23,447 bases of DNA from positions 1 through 23,447 of the forward strand of contig WHUZ01000224.1 of assembly GCA_015179045.1 (NCBI GenBank), given 5' to 3'. Shown here piece after piece: positions 8,361-17,776 of the stretch (its first letter is position 1; every line of letters starts with the position of its first letter). This DNA is from Kalaharituber pfeilii. Its lineage: Eukaryota > Ascomycota > Pezizomycetes > Pezizales > Pezizaceae. The notes under the pieces were generated by a model, which worked only from the letters and a program-made list of their open reading frames with translations, searched no databases and was not told the origin of the DNA. The position numbers and the translations under genes are program-made.

Positions 8361-9450
8361 TCTCTACTAATGAATTGACTACTAAACTGGCAAAAGTCTA
8401 GCCTTCTGTATAGATACTAATACTTATAGAGGGCAGAAAGCATCTGCACCTATATTTCAGATATCTAGTATTGCTATAATCAATGTAGAGGAAGAAGCAA
8501 TAGATAGGCTACTGTTTATAGTAGGATCTATCTTAGTTGTCAATGAAAAGTCTATCTGCAAGAAAATTTTTCACATCCCAAAGTATTATATATATTAGAC
8601 GCACTAATGCTATAGAATGTCAACTACTTTATATAGTAATATACCCTTTTTACATGCAGGGTCTGGATGCTACTCTAAATCAGCTCACCTCTACAATGGA
8701 GGAGTATTTACTATAGCATTCGATGATTCGTACTTTAATATTATGCATTACAAATTTAGAGGTATATTATTAACTACAACCTAGATAATCCTACATTGTA
8801 AACTCTAGCTTTCAAGTGTCTTTATTTTGATCTACAACTCAATTTTACCTCCATTCTCAACAACAGCTTCAATCGGGTTATATTTTCAACTACATATTGA
8901 ATTTGCTGATGTTCTCAATATTTTGATACAAATTGTATTATGTTACTAAAGTTGAAATTCCTTGTAGACATAGTATATTAGATATCTGACCTTAGAAATA
9001 TTAGATCTCCTTCTTAATATATACTATCTTTTATAGCATTATAGAATGTTCTATCAATATAAGTAATACAGGACTCCTAAAATACGAAATTTCAGATATC
9101 CGACATATGCAGTAAGTACAAGTTCATGCCTTATTTTCAGTCTGATATAGTAGTTACTAATACAAACTTTTATAAATATAATAGATAATATTGTACTTGT
9201 AGTCCCTTGGATAGATATTTCTGCCTCTTGTTCACAATATGACATACTTTCAATATAACATATAAAGACCAAGAGACAATAAATAATTATAAAAGTAAGA
9301 AATAGTAATAAAGAAGGAGAAAACAAGTAGAAAGCGACATAAAGCAGATACAGTATATGGTTTCACTATCAGTTTGTAGAAAACAAGATATTAAAAAACT
9401 AGAGACAAGAGACAAGTAGGAATAAGAAAGAAAAGGACGCATCAAAGAAC
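8361..9450. other. AT-rich sequence downstream of the gag remnant
   Basis: A short frame near 8490-8560 (DRLLFIVGSI) could be the beginning of a retroviral-type protease region following gag, but no D-S/T-G motif is visible. A 90-codon minus-strand frame at 9054-9326 begins with a hydrophobic stretch and has no family resemblance. From about 9280 to 9520 the plus strand is purine-rich. No LTR could be found for this element. Confidence 0.3.
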
Positions 9451-9660
9451 ATGCAGAGAAAAGGAGGTGATAGAAATAAAGAAATCAAAAAGATGGGAAA
9501 AGCCAAAAAAGAAAGACCTGATGCAATATATCAGTACAATACACTAGTCCTGACACTACATATCCTGCTCAGTGGATATATCACTTTCGGCTGGGGTTAC
9601 CTATCATATAGTGGTAGGCTGGTCCCTATGGAGGCAGCGATCGAACAGCTACTCTCTTAA
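9451..9660 (+). CDS. Hypothetical 69-residue ORF (doubtful)
   Basis: The frame has a Lys/Arg-rich start (MQRKGGDRNKEIKKMGKAKK) and a hydrophobic middle (LVLTLHILLSGYITFGWGYL), and ends with a stop at 9658-9660. Base composition rises in GC within it. It is not recognised and has no neighbours that give context. It could be an exon remnant or chance. Confidence 0.15.
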   Translation: MQRKGGDRNKEIKKMGKAKKERPDAIYQYNTLVLTLHILLSGYITFGWGYLSYSGRLVPMEAAIEQLLS

Positions 9661-9756
9661 CTTCATCTCATACTAATCCATATTACCTACCATACTATAT
9701 ACCACTATCTTATGGTCTACAGGCCTTGTTTTTCAGAGAAGCCAATCCTTTACCTC

Positions 9757-11100
9757 TGTCTTTACATTTATCATAATACGATCTTAGACCTAGCCTAAAT
9801 AGTCCTCCCAGACCTTAATAAGATAGTCATAAATGGCTTGCTACATGTTAGTAACTCTCCTTATAATATTAGATTTGTACTTACGAAAGGTAGTTTTCAA
9901 ATTTGAACTTAATACTATTTTGGTTGAAAGTTCTAAGACTTCATGTCTTTAGACAATACTATATCATGCTGGCTACTAGGTAGATGAATTGTTTGTTTAT
10001 TCTCTCTAGGAATTCAGGGTCAATATTGTCCTATATTTTTATACCTACAAAGTACTTATTTCAAATTAACTCAATAATCTCTTCAGCTATGAACTGATTT
10101 TCTATCCCTTATAAGAGGAAGCGTCAGTTCAACTACTTGTCATATCAGAGTATCTACTATATGACATTTCCCCTTATATATGAAACAGTTATGGAGTAGC
10201 AACTCCTTTACTTTAGCAGCTTTTGTTTCTGCTGAGAGATAGTTAAGTCTATATAGATTTATCACTGTATCTTAGCATTTATATACTAACTATAATCTTA
10301 TCCTTAAATAGTTGCTCTTAAGCTACAGTTTGTCAACAATTATACTGGTCCTGTTAGAATAAGATATATTAACTTATATGTGACTCAATAGATTTAATTT
10401 TAACTTTGTACTCACCCAGCCTATCCTAAGCTATACTCTATGATTCTTTAAGCATGTCTAATACTTTACCAGCACTTAATAGTGGACAATCAAAAAGTGT
10501 TAAATTCCTAACAATCTCTTCCACCTGGATTGCTAACTCTTGATATGTAAGGAGAATGTTATAAAATACTTAAGACCGGACCACTTTATGAGTTTGTTAT
10601 TGAACTAGGTTATGAAAGTCAATCTCTGGTTCAGAATCTTGTTGAGATTCCTCTGTGTCGAATTCTGTCTCCTCTTTGTTGTCAAGATACTGACTTAGAT
10701 TTTCTACATCCTAGTCTCTATCATCATTACTAGAATTACATTTGTCTAGAATTATCTATCAAATAAGTAAGTTTAGAAATTTACTAAGAGATAGAGTATT
10801 TTAAACTTACCTGTATAATCATTCTTTTATCTATTGCTTTCTTGACCATAATACAAACCTTCAATTTTTGTACTATTTTCGCAGAAGATTGTCACTTCTT
10901 GGACTTCTCTACTAGCATACCATCATTATTTGTTTTGGCTCTCGTTCTAGTAGATGTACTACTAGATATTTCAGATATTGAATCAAGTTTGGTAGTAGAT
11001 GAGAGGAAAAGAAAAGAATAATGAGGAGCAGACAGAGACTGAGTAGAATAGGTAGAGTATAACAGAAAAGATAGAGGATTATGAATCGAGGAAGCTATAT
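9757..11100 (-). pseudogene. Decayed intron-containing gene, C-terminal part DUF6532-like
   Basis: Read on the minus strand, about 11090 to 10812 gives a Ser/Thr-rich N-terminus, then KIVQKLKVCIMVKKAIDKRM. A GT-AG intron follows (10810-10756). Next comes an acidic stretch (EETEFDTEESQQDSEPEIDF, about 10690-10625), then long frames including VKELLLHNCFIYKGK (about 10215-10170), ENQFIAEEIIELI, YFVG, DPEFLE and SIKFKFENYLS (about 10107-9840). The spacing and pattern (V-x-LL...F-I ... II..(W/Y)F ... P......I..C...W ... F....Y) resemble the fungal DUF6532 domain of unknown function. Many TAG/TGA stops show it is dead. The domain call is from memory and moderate at best. Confidence 0.5.
10756..10810 (-). 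other. Putative 55-bp spliceosomal intron
   Basis: On the minus strand the donor is CAG/GTAAGT and the acceptor TTTGATAG. A branch-like CTAAAC lies about 20 bp before the acceptor. The size and signals fit filamentous ascomycete introns, and coding-like text continues on both sides. Confidence 0.5.
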
Positions 11101-11439
11101 ATCACTTAATATATCCTTCAGTTTCTCTTATGTCTATTAAAATCCTGCTATCAGGACATATATTCTTAGTCTGGGGATAGGTCAGTAGGCATCCTTAGTT
11201 AGAAGTTTATGAAATCCTATCACCATGCATTGTATCAGTCAGTCAGCATGCTTGGTTCTTATAAAGAAAGCTCATGAGATTGTATTACTTATATATTATG
11301 TCAGTCTGCTGACATGCTAGGTTCTCACAAGAGAAGTATACAAATATTCTATACACTTATTAATTAAGCTCTCAATTCAAATTGCTCTAAATATAGTACT
11401 CGTTTAGAAAGTATTGGAATAGCTTTAATGAGTAAGTAT

Positions 11440-11870
11440 TAATCATAGCCAGAAAGAGAAGTAAATATCATAAGTGAAAGAGACAAATAATGTAAAAGTA
11501 GAAGGAATAAAGAAGCCAGACAATAGAGAAATAAAAAACATAAGATAAAATAAAAATAAAAACAAAAATAAAAAAAATATGAATATAGATAACAAATTCA
11601 AAATCAAAGACATTCTATTCGAGTCAGTCAATCTATCTATAGTATTAAACTGCCTTTAGCATACAGCTGCAATCCTACTCTAGGACTGGTAATTACATAA
11701 ATTATATAGAAAAAACTTACTTTCAGTACTAGATCAAAGTAAGAATAAAAGAAAATAGTAAAAGGAAATAAAAAAAAAAGACAAAAATAATAAATTCTAA
11801 AATCAAGACATTTAATGTAAAATAATCCAGCTGCTTATCCTTAGCATCGGACCCATCTGATATGACATTT
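11440..11870. repeat. Imperfect direct repeat of a purine-rich segment
   Basis: About 11440-11660 and 11735-11850 share the same order: an A/G-rich tract with many AAATAAAA words, then AATTC-AAAATCAA-GACATT, then CTGC..TTTAGCAT. They are diverged by indels. The long A-rich tract also creates a Leu/Phe-only minus-strand frame at 11443-11631 that is not a gene. The repeat may lie in introns or spacer of the decayed minus-strand gene. Confidence 0.4.
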
Positions 11871-11979
11871 CCTTTACTCTAAACTAATTACAGAGTAATT
11901 CACAATGATCTATCTCATATATTTCATTTAGTATAAATCAATGAGTGCAAAACTAAAAAACTAATAAGGAACAACTTAC

Positions 11980-12383
11980 CATATAATCTCAAAGGACTTC
12001 CTCTGCTTGCTTCTAGTAGTTGAGTACAGCAATCCTAGCTGCCCTTTCTGCAGCTTCTATTTAGCGACAGCAAGTCATAACTTTTATTCGGTCTCCCATA
12101 TTTTCTTATATACATTAATAAAAAGGACTTTGAATGCTTCACATGCTCAGTCATTATTATATGCCAAGAGAGTTTTGGCAGGTCTTTTGAATCCAACTAT
12201 TCTCTTAGCTTCATATTCCAATTTATCTTCCTCTGCTTGTCACTTACCTATAATATTATTAATGATACAATAGGTTTTTAGAACACTTCTCTATGTGGTA
12301 TATTTCATATCCTTATCTCCCTATTCTAATAGTGCTTTGAAGTTGGATATTTCCTCCTTTGTAGTAACCATTTTTCCTACCAT
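11980..12383 (-). pseudogene. Decayed lysine/glutamate-rich exon, function unknown
   Basis: From ATG at 12383 one minus-strand frame continues 133 codons with seven stops and no frameshift. It contains MVTTKEEISNFKALLE, EDKLEYEAKRIVGFKRPAKT and ACEAFKVLFINVYKKIWE. The charged, helix-like composition contrasts with the flanking AT-rich DNA. The frame ends at a good splice donor (ATATG/GTAAGT at 11979). It may be the first exon of the same gene as 9757-11100, which lies downstream on the same strand. No family is recognised. The stops could come from Trp, Gln or Arg codons. Confidence 0.45.
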
Positions 12384-13386
12384 ATGGGGTCAGATAACTG
12401 ATACACTGGATATTTAGCCCTATTTTGGGAATAACTCAAAGAAGCAATTACTTCTATTATATGATATAAACACTATAAATCAAAATTGAAGTACTGTCAT
12501 GCTTATAATTTACAGAAGTTTAGGTACTCAATCATGCTTAATATCAAATTATATACTTAGAGTTCTTTTCGAAAGATATCATAGAACTTAGAATAAGGGT
12601 AGTTTGGTTCTGATATGTACTTGAGAATTGCCTTATAAGTAGATTAAATAACTAATTATTTACTTGTTTTAGAGTATATAAAAACATGGATTCTGGTAAT
12701 ATTTATCTCGAATCCTTATAGCCATTCTAAGTATATAAAAGAAAGCAACAACTCTATCTATTTCACAGACCTCAGACTGTCATAGCTATTACCTAAATCA
12801 ATGATCTATTTCTAATATTCTGACACAAGAACTATATAGATCTTGATCTCGGTTTGATCCAATCGGCCTCTTGCATTAAACTATACCTGAATTATGATAC
12901 CATACTGGAATGTACTTACCTTCGGACATGTTCTGGAAGATATCCAATTACCGTACTGGATCACACTTAACTCAGGACGCGTTCTGGAAGACACTGGATC
13001 TAGAGCATTGAATTGAGACTAGAATGCTAGGATTCATACCTAATATACATATACTGATCTTGGGACTATGATTAGGTAGTTTAGGCACTATGTCAGGCTT
13101 CTAATCTTAGTAAAGCTTGCCTGATAATTATATACTGCCTCTCAGACTAGGGAGTCTAGACATGAAAACAGATTTTCTACTAATTTCTTATACTTAATTT
13201 TTCTAAAAAAAAAAAAAAACTATAGCTTTTCACTTCAATATTTTGGAAACTTCAACCTATACTCTCGTGAAGTACTTAGCATATAAATTTTACAACTAAT
13301 ATAAAAGGTCTACTACCCAATAGTACAGGTCTTTTATCTTCCATTGTAGCTATTTTGACTAAACTCTTTATCTAGAAATAAATATT
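12384..13386. other. AT-rich spacer with no recognised gene
   Basis: I see no coding signal on either strand. It holds a 51-bp tandem pair (12901-13000) and a run of about 14 A at 13206-13219. It separates the divergently oriented minus-strand gene remnant and the plus-strand transposase, and may include the promoter or left end of the transposon. Terminal inverted repeats were not found by eye. Confidence 0.4.
12901..13000. repeat. 51-bp imperfect tandem duplication
   Basis: CATACTGGA (12901) and CGTACTGGA (12952), and likewise GGACATGTTCTGGAAG (12924) and GGACGCGTTCTGGAAG (12975), recur with a 51-bp period. There are two copies. Confidence 0.75.
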
Positions 13387-14194
13387 ACTAAAACCTATTA
13401 TCTATATTGTTCCAAGCTTTATAGCCTTACTAGTGCTTATGTAAAACACTAGCATAAGAAACATCCTAAATACAGATGGAAGCCCATATCTAAGCAAACA
13501 AATATCTTCGTACATAAGTGATAGTATTCTGATACCCTGAATTTATCAAAAAATACCAAACTCTAAAAAAGAGTTGGCAAGGATAAAAACAGACTAGAAT
13601 GCATAATTCAATAAATTCATTTAGCCTATTCCAACTTTGAACTCCATAATCCTGAAATCTCCATGAATGATAGCTCAGATTTTGAGGAAATTCACTTCAA
13701 CAATCTCTCCCCTACTAATGAGAAGGATAGCTTGGGAAATGTATCCTCCAATACTGCAAGTTAGACTTCTGCTTCCCCTTCTATTAAGAGTTATAAAAGG
13801 ATACTCCCCTTTTCTTCTAAATACAAAGCCGGAGTTCTATTATGCCAGTATATAATTTGTTACCTCTAGAATATCTTCTCTAATATTTTCCAACCCTTTG
13901 CAAATGCTCTAAACTATAAGCTTGCTCAGTTCTTTCAAATATATAGGATTTTCAGATTTCGTATTAATGAATTCTTTAAAGATGGAATAATAGCAGTAGC
14001 AGCAGAGAACAATCCAATATATAGAGTCTCTTTTCACTCAAGTCATACTTTACATAAACTTCTGGATTCAATGGCTTCCGAACCATAGTAGATTGAGGGA
14101 ATCGTAAAATACCAACTGGAATCAGGAACCTAATTCTACTATTATAATATATTGCAATATACAAAGTATCTCCTATATCAGAGGGTCTATATAG
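13387..14194 (+). pseudogene. Plavaka-like transposase, N-terminal part (split by element 2)
   Basis: One frame (codons at 13387, 13390, ...) stays in register for about 800 bp with around a dozen stops and no frameshift. It starts with a C2H2-like finger (YCSKLYSLTSAYVKH..HKKH), then a Ser/Asn-rich acidic linker (SDFEEIHFNNLSPTNEKDS). The characteristic Plavaka block follows: FQPFANALNYKLAQFF, INEFFKDG, HTLHKLLDSMASEP, then IEGIVKYQLESGT and a YYYN..L..TKYLL segment. In Plavaka (a CACTA-related DNA transposon family) these precede the catalytic domain. The stops are mostly TAG at Trp/Gln positions. The frame is cut at 14194 by element 2 and continues at 19717. The start codon was not identified. 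Confidence 0.85.
14190..14194. repeat. Left target-site duplication of element 2 (TATAG)
   Basis: TATAG immediately precedes the 5' LTR and recurs perfectly at 19712-19716. Confidence 0.9.
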
Positions 14195-14670
14195 TGTTAC
14201 GGCTAAGGTAAGGCTTACGGGAAATATCTGAAACCCCCACCCGAATCGCTGTAAGGCGTATGCTGAAGATGTGACTGATCACCACTAGGCAACGCAGGGA
14301 TTCACATCGGCCCATGGACCGGCAGGTGGCTAATGAAGTATGTGTCAAGCAGTAAATCGTATGATAGCACTGCACAGTACTTACCAATTGTCGTTAATAT
14401 GTGCACATGTATTAATTACTTCTAATGCATGCTTTACTACGTCTCCTTATCTATAATCATCATGTCATTGTCATATCATGTTGATATCCAGGAAAGTCTA
14501 TATAAACAGGCCGAATAGATAGCTAGAAGAAATCAAGACACTAGTGGTGTTCTAAGTTGAACTCTCACTTAACGCTCTCGCGTAACCTTTTGCCGTCTGC
14601 TTCGCTGCCTTCGTGAACCTGGAGTTGCCTCAGTGCTACTCTCGCGAGCCCAGCGATGCCTACGCTAATA
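14195..14670 (+). repeat. 5' LTR of element 2
   Basis: The LTR begins TGTTACGGCTAAGGTAAGG and ends CCTACGCTAATA. The first 25 bases resemble the LTR start of element 1, so the families are related. TATA box CTATATAAAC is at 14499-14508, followed by the shared block AATCAAGACACTAGTGGT from 14531. Confidence 0.94.
14499..14508 (+). promoter_or_regulatory. TATA box of element 2 5' LTR
   Basis: CTATATAAAC after GAAAGT. It is conserved in the 3' LTR (about 19539-19548) and, on the minus strand, in element 3 (about 20511-20520). Confidence 0.65.
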
Positions 14671-14686
14671 TTATACCGCTCGTTCC
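14671..14686 (+). other. Probable primer-binding region of element 2
   Basis: TTATACCGCTCGTTCC directly follows the LTR and matches TTACACTGCTCCTTC after the LTR of element 1. It lacks the usual leading TGG. Which RNA primes, or whether the element self-primes, cannot be told from the sequence. Confidence 0.4.
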
Positions 14687-14718
14687 TATTCTTTTTCTTT
14701 TCTTTTCTCCTATTAACA

Positions 14719-15575
14719 ATGGAACCCCAACGATCGCTCTCCCGCCTCTCCCAATACTGCAACCACTCTCAGCATGCCCCTCCTCACCAATGACGGATGT
14801 CGCGATATCTGGAGAATCTGTAGAAACCGTACAACAACCCCGCACGCCCTACATGTAAGCTTTCCGGTGTTAGAAACTCTCACGCAGCCGCTCGGAGACC
14901 CCACATAGCCGCTTGGAATCCCGCTGCTGCTCGGAAGTCCCATTGCCGCTCGGAAGTCCCGTTGCCACACGGAAGTCCCGTTGCCACTTGGAGTCCCGCT
15001 GCCGCTCGGAAGTCTCGTCGCCATCGCCGTCCCCATTCCCCTTCAAGGTCCTGCTCACCTCCACCGAGGTGAAGCAGCCGAAGTCATTCCCTGGTAAGCC
15101 GAAAAAAGCTTGAAAGATCCAGAACACTCGCCAGGCGAAGAATATTCACCCCCACCTCACTGACTCTGTCAAGAGATGACCAGCCCTGTCAGGTTACAGA
15201 CCTAAGAAGAATCGAAGGATCACCAAGTCAACATATCATTCCAGAGCAATTCCTACCTCCAGGCATACCACAGGGCACTCACCTCCCTACATTCGCACAA
15301 CCAACGCCGTACGCTCTACGTGTGAGCATCCCGCTGTCAGAGACCCTCACGCAGCCCCTCCGAGTTCCGCCGCCGCCACTGCCAGTCCTGTGCTCACCTC
15401 CGCCCAAGGAGAAGCAGCCGAAATCATTCTCCGGAAAAGCAGGATGAACTGGAAGTAGAAAGCTGTATCCATTGCCACCTACTCCTCCAAGCCCTCCGCC
15501 AATAAGCGCAAACATCGACTGGTAGAACGACCACTACTGAGAGACCCACCATCCGCATCACCAAGCTTAACATGA
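14719..15575 (+). pseudogene. gag: Element 2 gag remnant, proline/arginine-rich
   Basis: An ATG at 14719 follows a pyrimidine-rich leader and opens a frame of about 25 codons (MEPQRSLSRLSQYCNHSQ). Further pieces are proline- and serine-rich (VLCSPPPKEKQPKSF, PPTPPSPPPISANI). Two stretches are internal duplicates: 14841-15113 resembles 15306-15444 (ACATGTAAGC..CTCACGCAGCC and GTCCTGCTCACCTCC..GAAGCAGCCGAA recur). The 19-bp repeat array lies in the first duplicate. No nucleocapsid zinc knuckle was recognised. The gag call rests on position and composition. Confidence 0.45.
14885..15022 (+). repeat. 18-19-bp tandem repeat in element 2 gag (about 7 copies)
   Basis: The unit is close to TTGCCGCTCGGAAGTCCCG. 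It varies at a few positions, and one copy has 18 bases. Because 19 is not a multiple of three, the repeat rotates through all frames. It therefore produces several open but meaningless frames on both strands here (Gly/Ser/Arg-rich), which are not genes. Confidence 0.88.
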
Positions 15576-15911
15576 ATGAGGAAGTCAGCCCATAGCAATT
15601 CAGGAAAAAATAAGGGATACTCAAAGAACCACTGGAAGGACCGAATAACCCGTAAAGGTACGGCAGGGAGACAGGAGCTTCCTGGAAGGTGGAACAAAGG
15701 TTTTGAATACTGCATTCATTTTCCCAGCGTTCAGGATAAATCAGGTAATGTAATCTCTAGTACTACTTTTGCTTTTGATGTGGAATGTCTGGATATTGGA
15801 AATAGAGAAGTGTTATTGGAATTATTTTGGTTGGGAAGGAAAAGTCTCTCTGTTAATGGTGAAACCGGTGTTTGGTTCATGATTCCCTTGATTTGTTGTT
15901 CCTTACGATGA
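15576..15911 (+). pseudogene. pol: Element 2 protease-region remnant
   Basis: An open frame of 111 codons. Its basic first part (KGYSKNHWKDRITRKG) is followed by FAFDVECLDIGNREVLLE and LFWLGRKSLSVNGET. The second part resembles the end of Gypsy aspartic-protease domains, where D-V-x-L-G-x-x-W-L precedes RT. The D-S/T-G active site would lie upstream and is not visible, so the domain is truncated or frame-broken. It would have cleaved Gag-Pol. The assignment is moderate. Confidence 0.45.
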
Positions 15912-15932
15912 AATTGTTTTACCCTCGGTCAT

Positions 15933-15986
15933 CTGTTTCTGTTTCTTCCACCTGTTTCTGTTTCTTCCACCCGTTTCTGTTTTTGA
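15933..15986 (+). repeat. 19-bp tandem repeat (CTGTTTCTGTTTCTTCCAC)
   Basis: Two perfect copies (15933-15951, 15952-15970) and a partial third lie between the protease-like frame and RT of element 2. Confidence 0.85.
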
Positions 15987-16084
15987 TTTAGAAAAGGATC
16001 TCCTGAAGGAAGGCGCGTACTACTAATGATTAACGCGAACGTTACGAACGTTACGCTCAAGTATTCTCTGAGAAGCAAGCAATC

Positions 16085-16630
16085 AGACTACCACTTCCAC
16101 CGATCCTGGGATTATGAGATCCCACTCAACGACCCTAATACCGAAGTACCCAAGGGCCAGATAATACAAGACTACACAGAAAGATGAAGCTCTGCAGAGG
16201 TATCTGGAAGAACATCCACGTACTGGCAAGATCAGACATTTAAGACCGATAGCTGGTACTGATACTATCCATCCAGAAAAAGGATGGCTCACTCTATTTA
16301 TGTGTGGACTATAGGGGACTCAACAAGATCACGGTACCGAATCGGTACCCCCACCCACTCATGCTAGACCTTCTGGAAAAAGATCCCTGGTGGTGAACAC
16401 TTCACCCAGTTGGACCTTAAGAACGCCTCATTCGAAATCAGTTAGGCGACGAAAGCCTGTTTGAATATACCGTTATGGCTTTGAACTCGTACTGACGAGT
16501 TTTCAGGAGATGATGGATAAAATCCTGGAAGGATACCGTTGAGGTAGTATGACCGTGGAACAGGTCCTACAACTACCACTTGACCACGGACTAGCCATAC
16601 AGGAGCTAGTCCTTCTTGACTATACTATCA
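16085..16630 (+). pseudogene. pol: Element 2 reverse transcriptase with the catalytic segment deleted
   Basis: [20 protein letters not shown] (about 16276-16335) and NRYPHPL are the CVDYR block. HFTQLDLKNA (about 16398-16427) carries the first catalytic Asp. FQEMMDKILEGY (about 16501-16536) normally precedes VVYLDDILIFS. Here it jumps directly to VEQVLQLPLDHGLAI (about 16552) and LLDYTINGYKL. About 15-20 codons, including YxDD, are missing. Element 3 shows the same junction, so the loss happened before the copies separated. This RT cannot polymerise DNA. Confidence 0.88.
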
Positions 16631-16639
16631 ATGGCTACA

Positions 16640-17230
16640 AGCTTAACACCATTGCCGATTGGCCACCGTTTCATCAAGAACTACGACCGCTGCCAGAGCG
16701 AAACCGCTTGCCTCCCTCATGTACAACATACCATTTTTACAAGGCGACGCACAACAGCAGTCATTCGATGAACTCAAGCAAGCACTCCTATTTACCTCAG
16801 TACTCCGCTTATGGGATAAAACCCTAAAGGCGATCATAGGATAAAACCCTGAGGATGATCATGGGATGGAACCCTAAAGACAATTATGGAAACTGATGCG
16901 TCAGTACTCCGCCTATGGGATAAAACCCTGAGGACGATCATGGGATAGAACCCTGAAAACGATCATGGAAACCGATGCATCTAACTAAGCCCTTGCTGAT
17001 ACCACGGGGAGAACGGAACTAAAACACTATACTCAGTTGACTTCCACTCACCAGCCCTCACCATAGATGAACGGAACTGACCATGACAAGAAGCTGTTCG
17101 CGATCGTCAACTGCTTCAAATGGTATACTTGACTATAGGGCGTACATGTTGATGTCTATATGAATCACCACCAAGCAGAAGCTCAACTCCCGGCAAGCAA
17201 ACTGGCACATGAAGTAACGAAACTGACAGC
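16640..17230 (+). pseudogene. pol: Element 2 RNase H, active site duplicated and C-terminus deleted
   Basis: DELKQALLFTSVLRLWDKTLK (16768-16830) leads toward the METDAS active-site motif, which occurs twice (16886 and 16964) because of repeat expansion. HDKKLFAIVNCFKWY (about 17085-17130) is the second motif, and VDVYMNHH the third. ASKLAHEV (about 17190-17215) ends abruptly. Element 3 has about 170 bp more here (HMKMCKLDF, YYNGSNNRKADAISRR), so element 2 has lost the last part of RNase H. Stops and frameshifts are common. Confidence 0.85.
16796..16977 (+). repeat. 25-bp repeats within a larger tandem duplication at the RNase H active site
   Basis: The unit ATGGGATAAAACCCTGAGGACGATC occurs at 16811, 16836 and 16861, then again at 16914 and 16939. 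A larger copy beginning TCAGTACTCCGC starts near 16796 and again near 16899. The unit codes for the LWDxTLKTI stretch in front of METDAS. Element 3 carries a corresponding array (about 22553-22730, minus strand). Confidence 0.92.
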
Positions 17231-17524
17231 AGAGTTGCTGGCCACTGGGGGATGCACCGCACCCAAAGAATGATATCAAAAAACTTTTACTGGTATGGAT
17301 GGAAAGAAGCTATGCAAACATATGTCGCCAAACGGCGAAAGCTGACTAACATACTTACTAAACCCAATACCAATACCAACTGGAGCCAGATCTATTACAT
17401 CCATTACAGTTGACTAGCGATAAAACGGTCACTAATTCGATGCCTCATTTATCTCACCATACCCCAATGGAATAATTCACCAGCCAGAAAATGGCTCATA
17501 GGCCTGGCCAGCCTATGTGAGTGA

Positions 17525-17776
17525 AAGGTATACGTGACACCGACTGCATACACACATACGGCACCGACCGTATACAGGCACATGACACCGACTGCATATA
17601 CGCACACGGCATCGACCGTATACAGGCACATGGCACTAACCGTATATACGCATACGGCACCGACCGAACACAGGCACACAGCACCGACCGTTACATGTAT
17701 ATGACACGGACTACATATACATAAGCGGCATCAACTGCACACATGCATGTAGTACTGACCGTATACAGGCTGTAAG
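17525..17776 (+). repeat. 24-bp minisatellite in the integrase N-terminal region of element 2
   Basis: About ten units close to CACCGACCGTATACAGGCACATGG alternate between a GTATACAGGCACA form and a GCATAyACACAyA form, so the higher-order period is 48 bp. Since 24 is a multiple of three, the array encodes an 8-residue repeat in every frame (TDRIQAHG on one frame, APTVYRHM in another). Element 3 has the same array at about 21757-21895, in reverse. Confidence 0.9.

Noticed and set aside
9054..9326. 90-codon minus-strand ORF with a hydrophobic N-terminus
   Set aside because: AT-rich DNA with no recognised motif; not listed as a gene, though a decayed fragment cannot be excluded.
11443..11631. 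62-codon Leu/Phe-rich hydrophobic ORF on the minus strand
   Set aside because: It reads through an A/G-rich low-complexity tract; Leu/Phe runs are expected from such DNA.
14713..15127. Several overlapping Gly/Ser/Arg-rich open frames on the minus strand (and one on plus)
   Set aside because: They are produced by the 19-bp repeat array in GC-rich gag sequence, which is open in many frames; no family resemblance and no independent start context.
17449..17724. Cys/Val- or Thr/Arg-rich repeat proteins on both strands
   Set aside because: By-products of the 24-bp array, whose length keeps every frame open; considered part of the integrase region only.
17525..17776. Possible CRISPR-like array
   Set aside because: Units are contiguous without unique spacers, lie inside a retroelement pol region in a eukaryotic context, and no cas-like gene is present.
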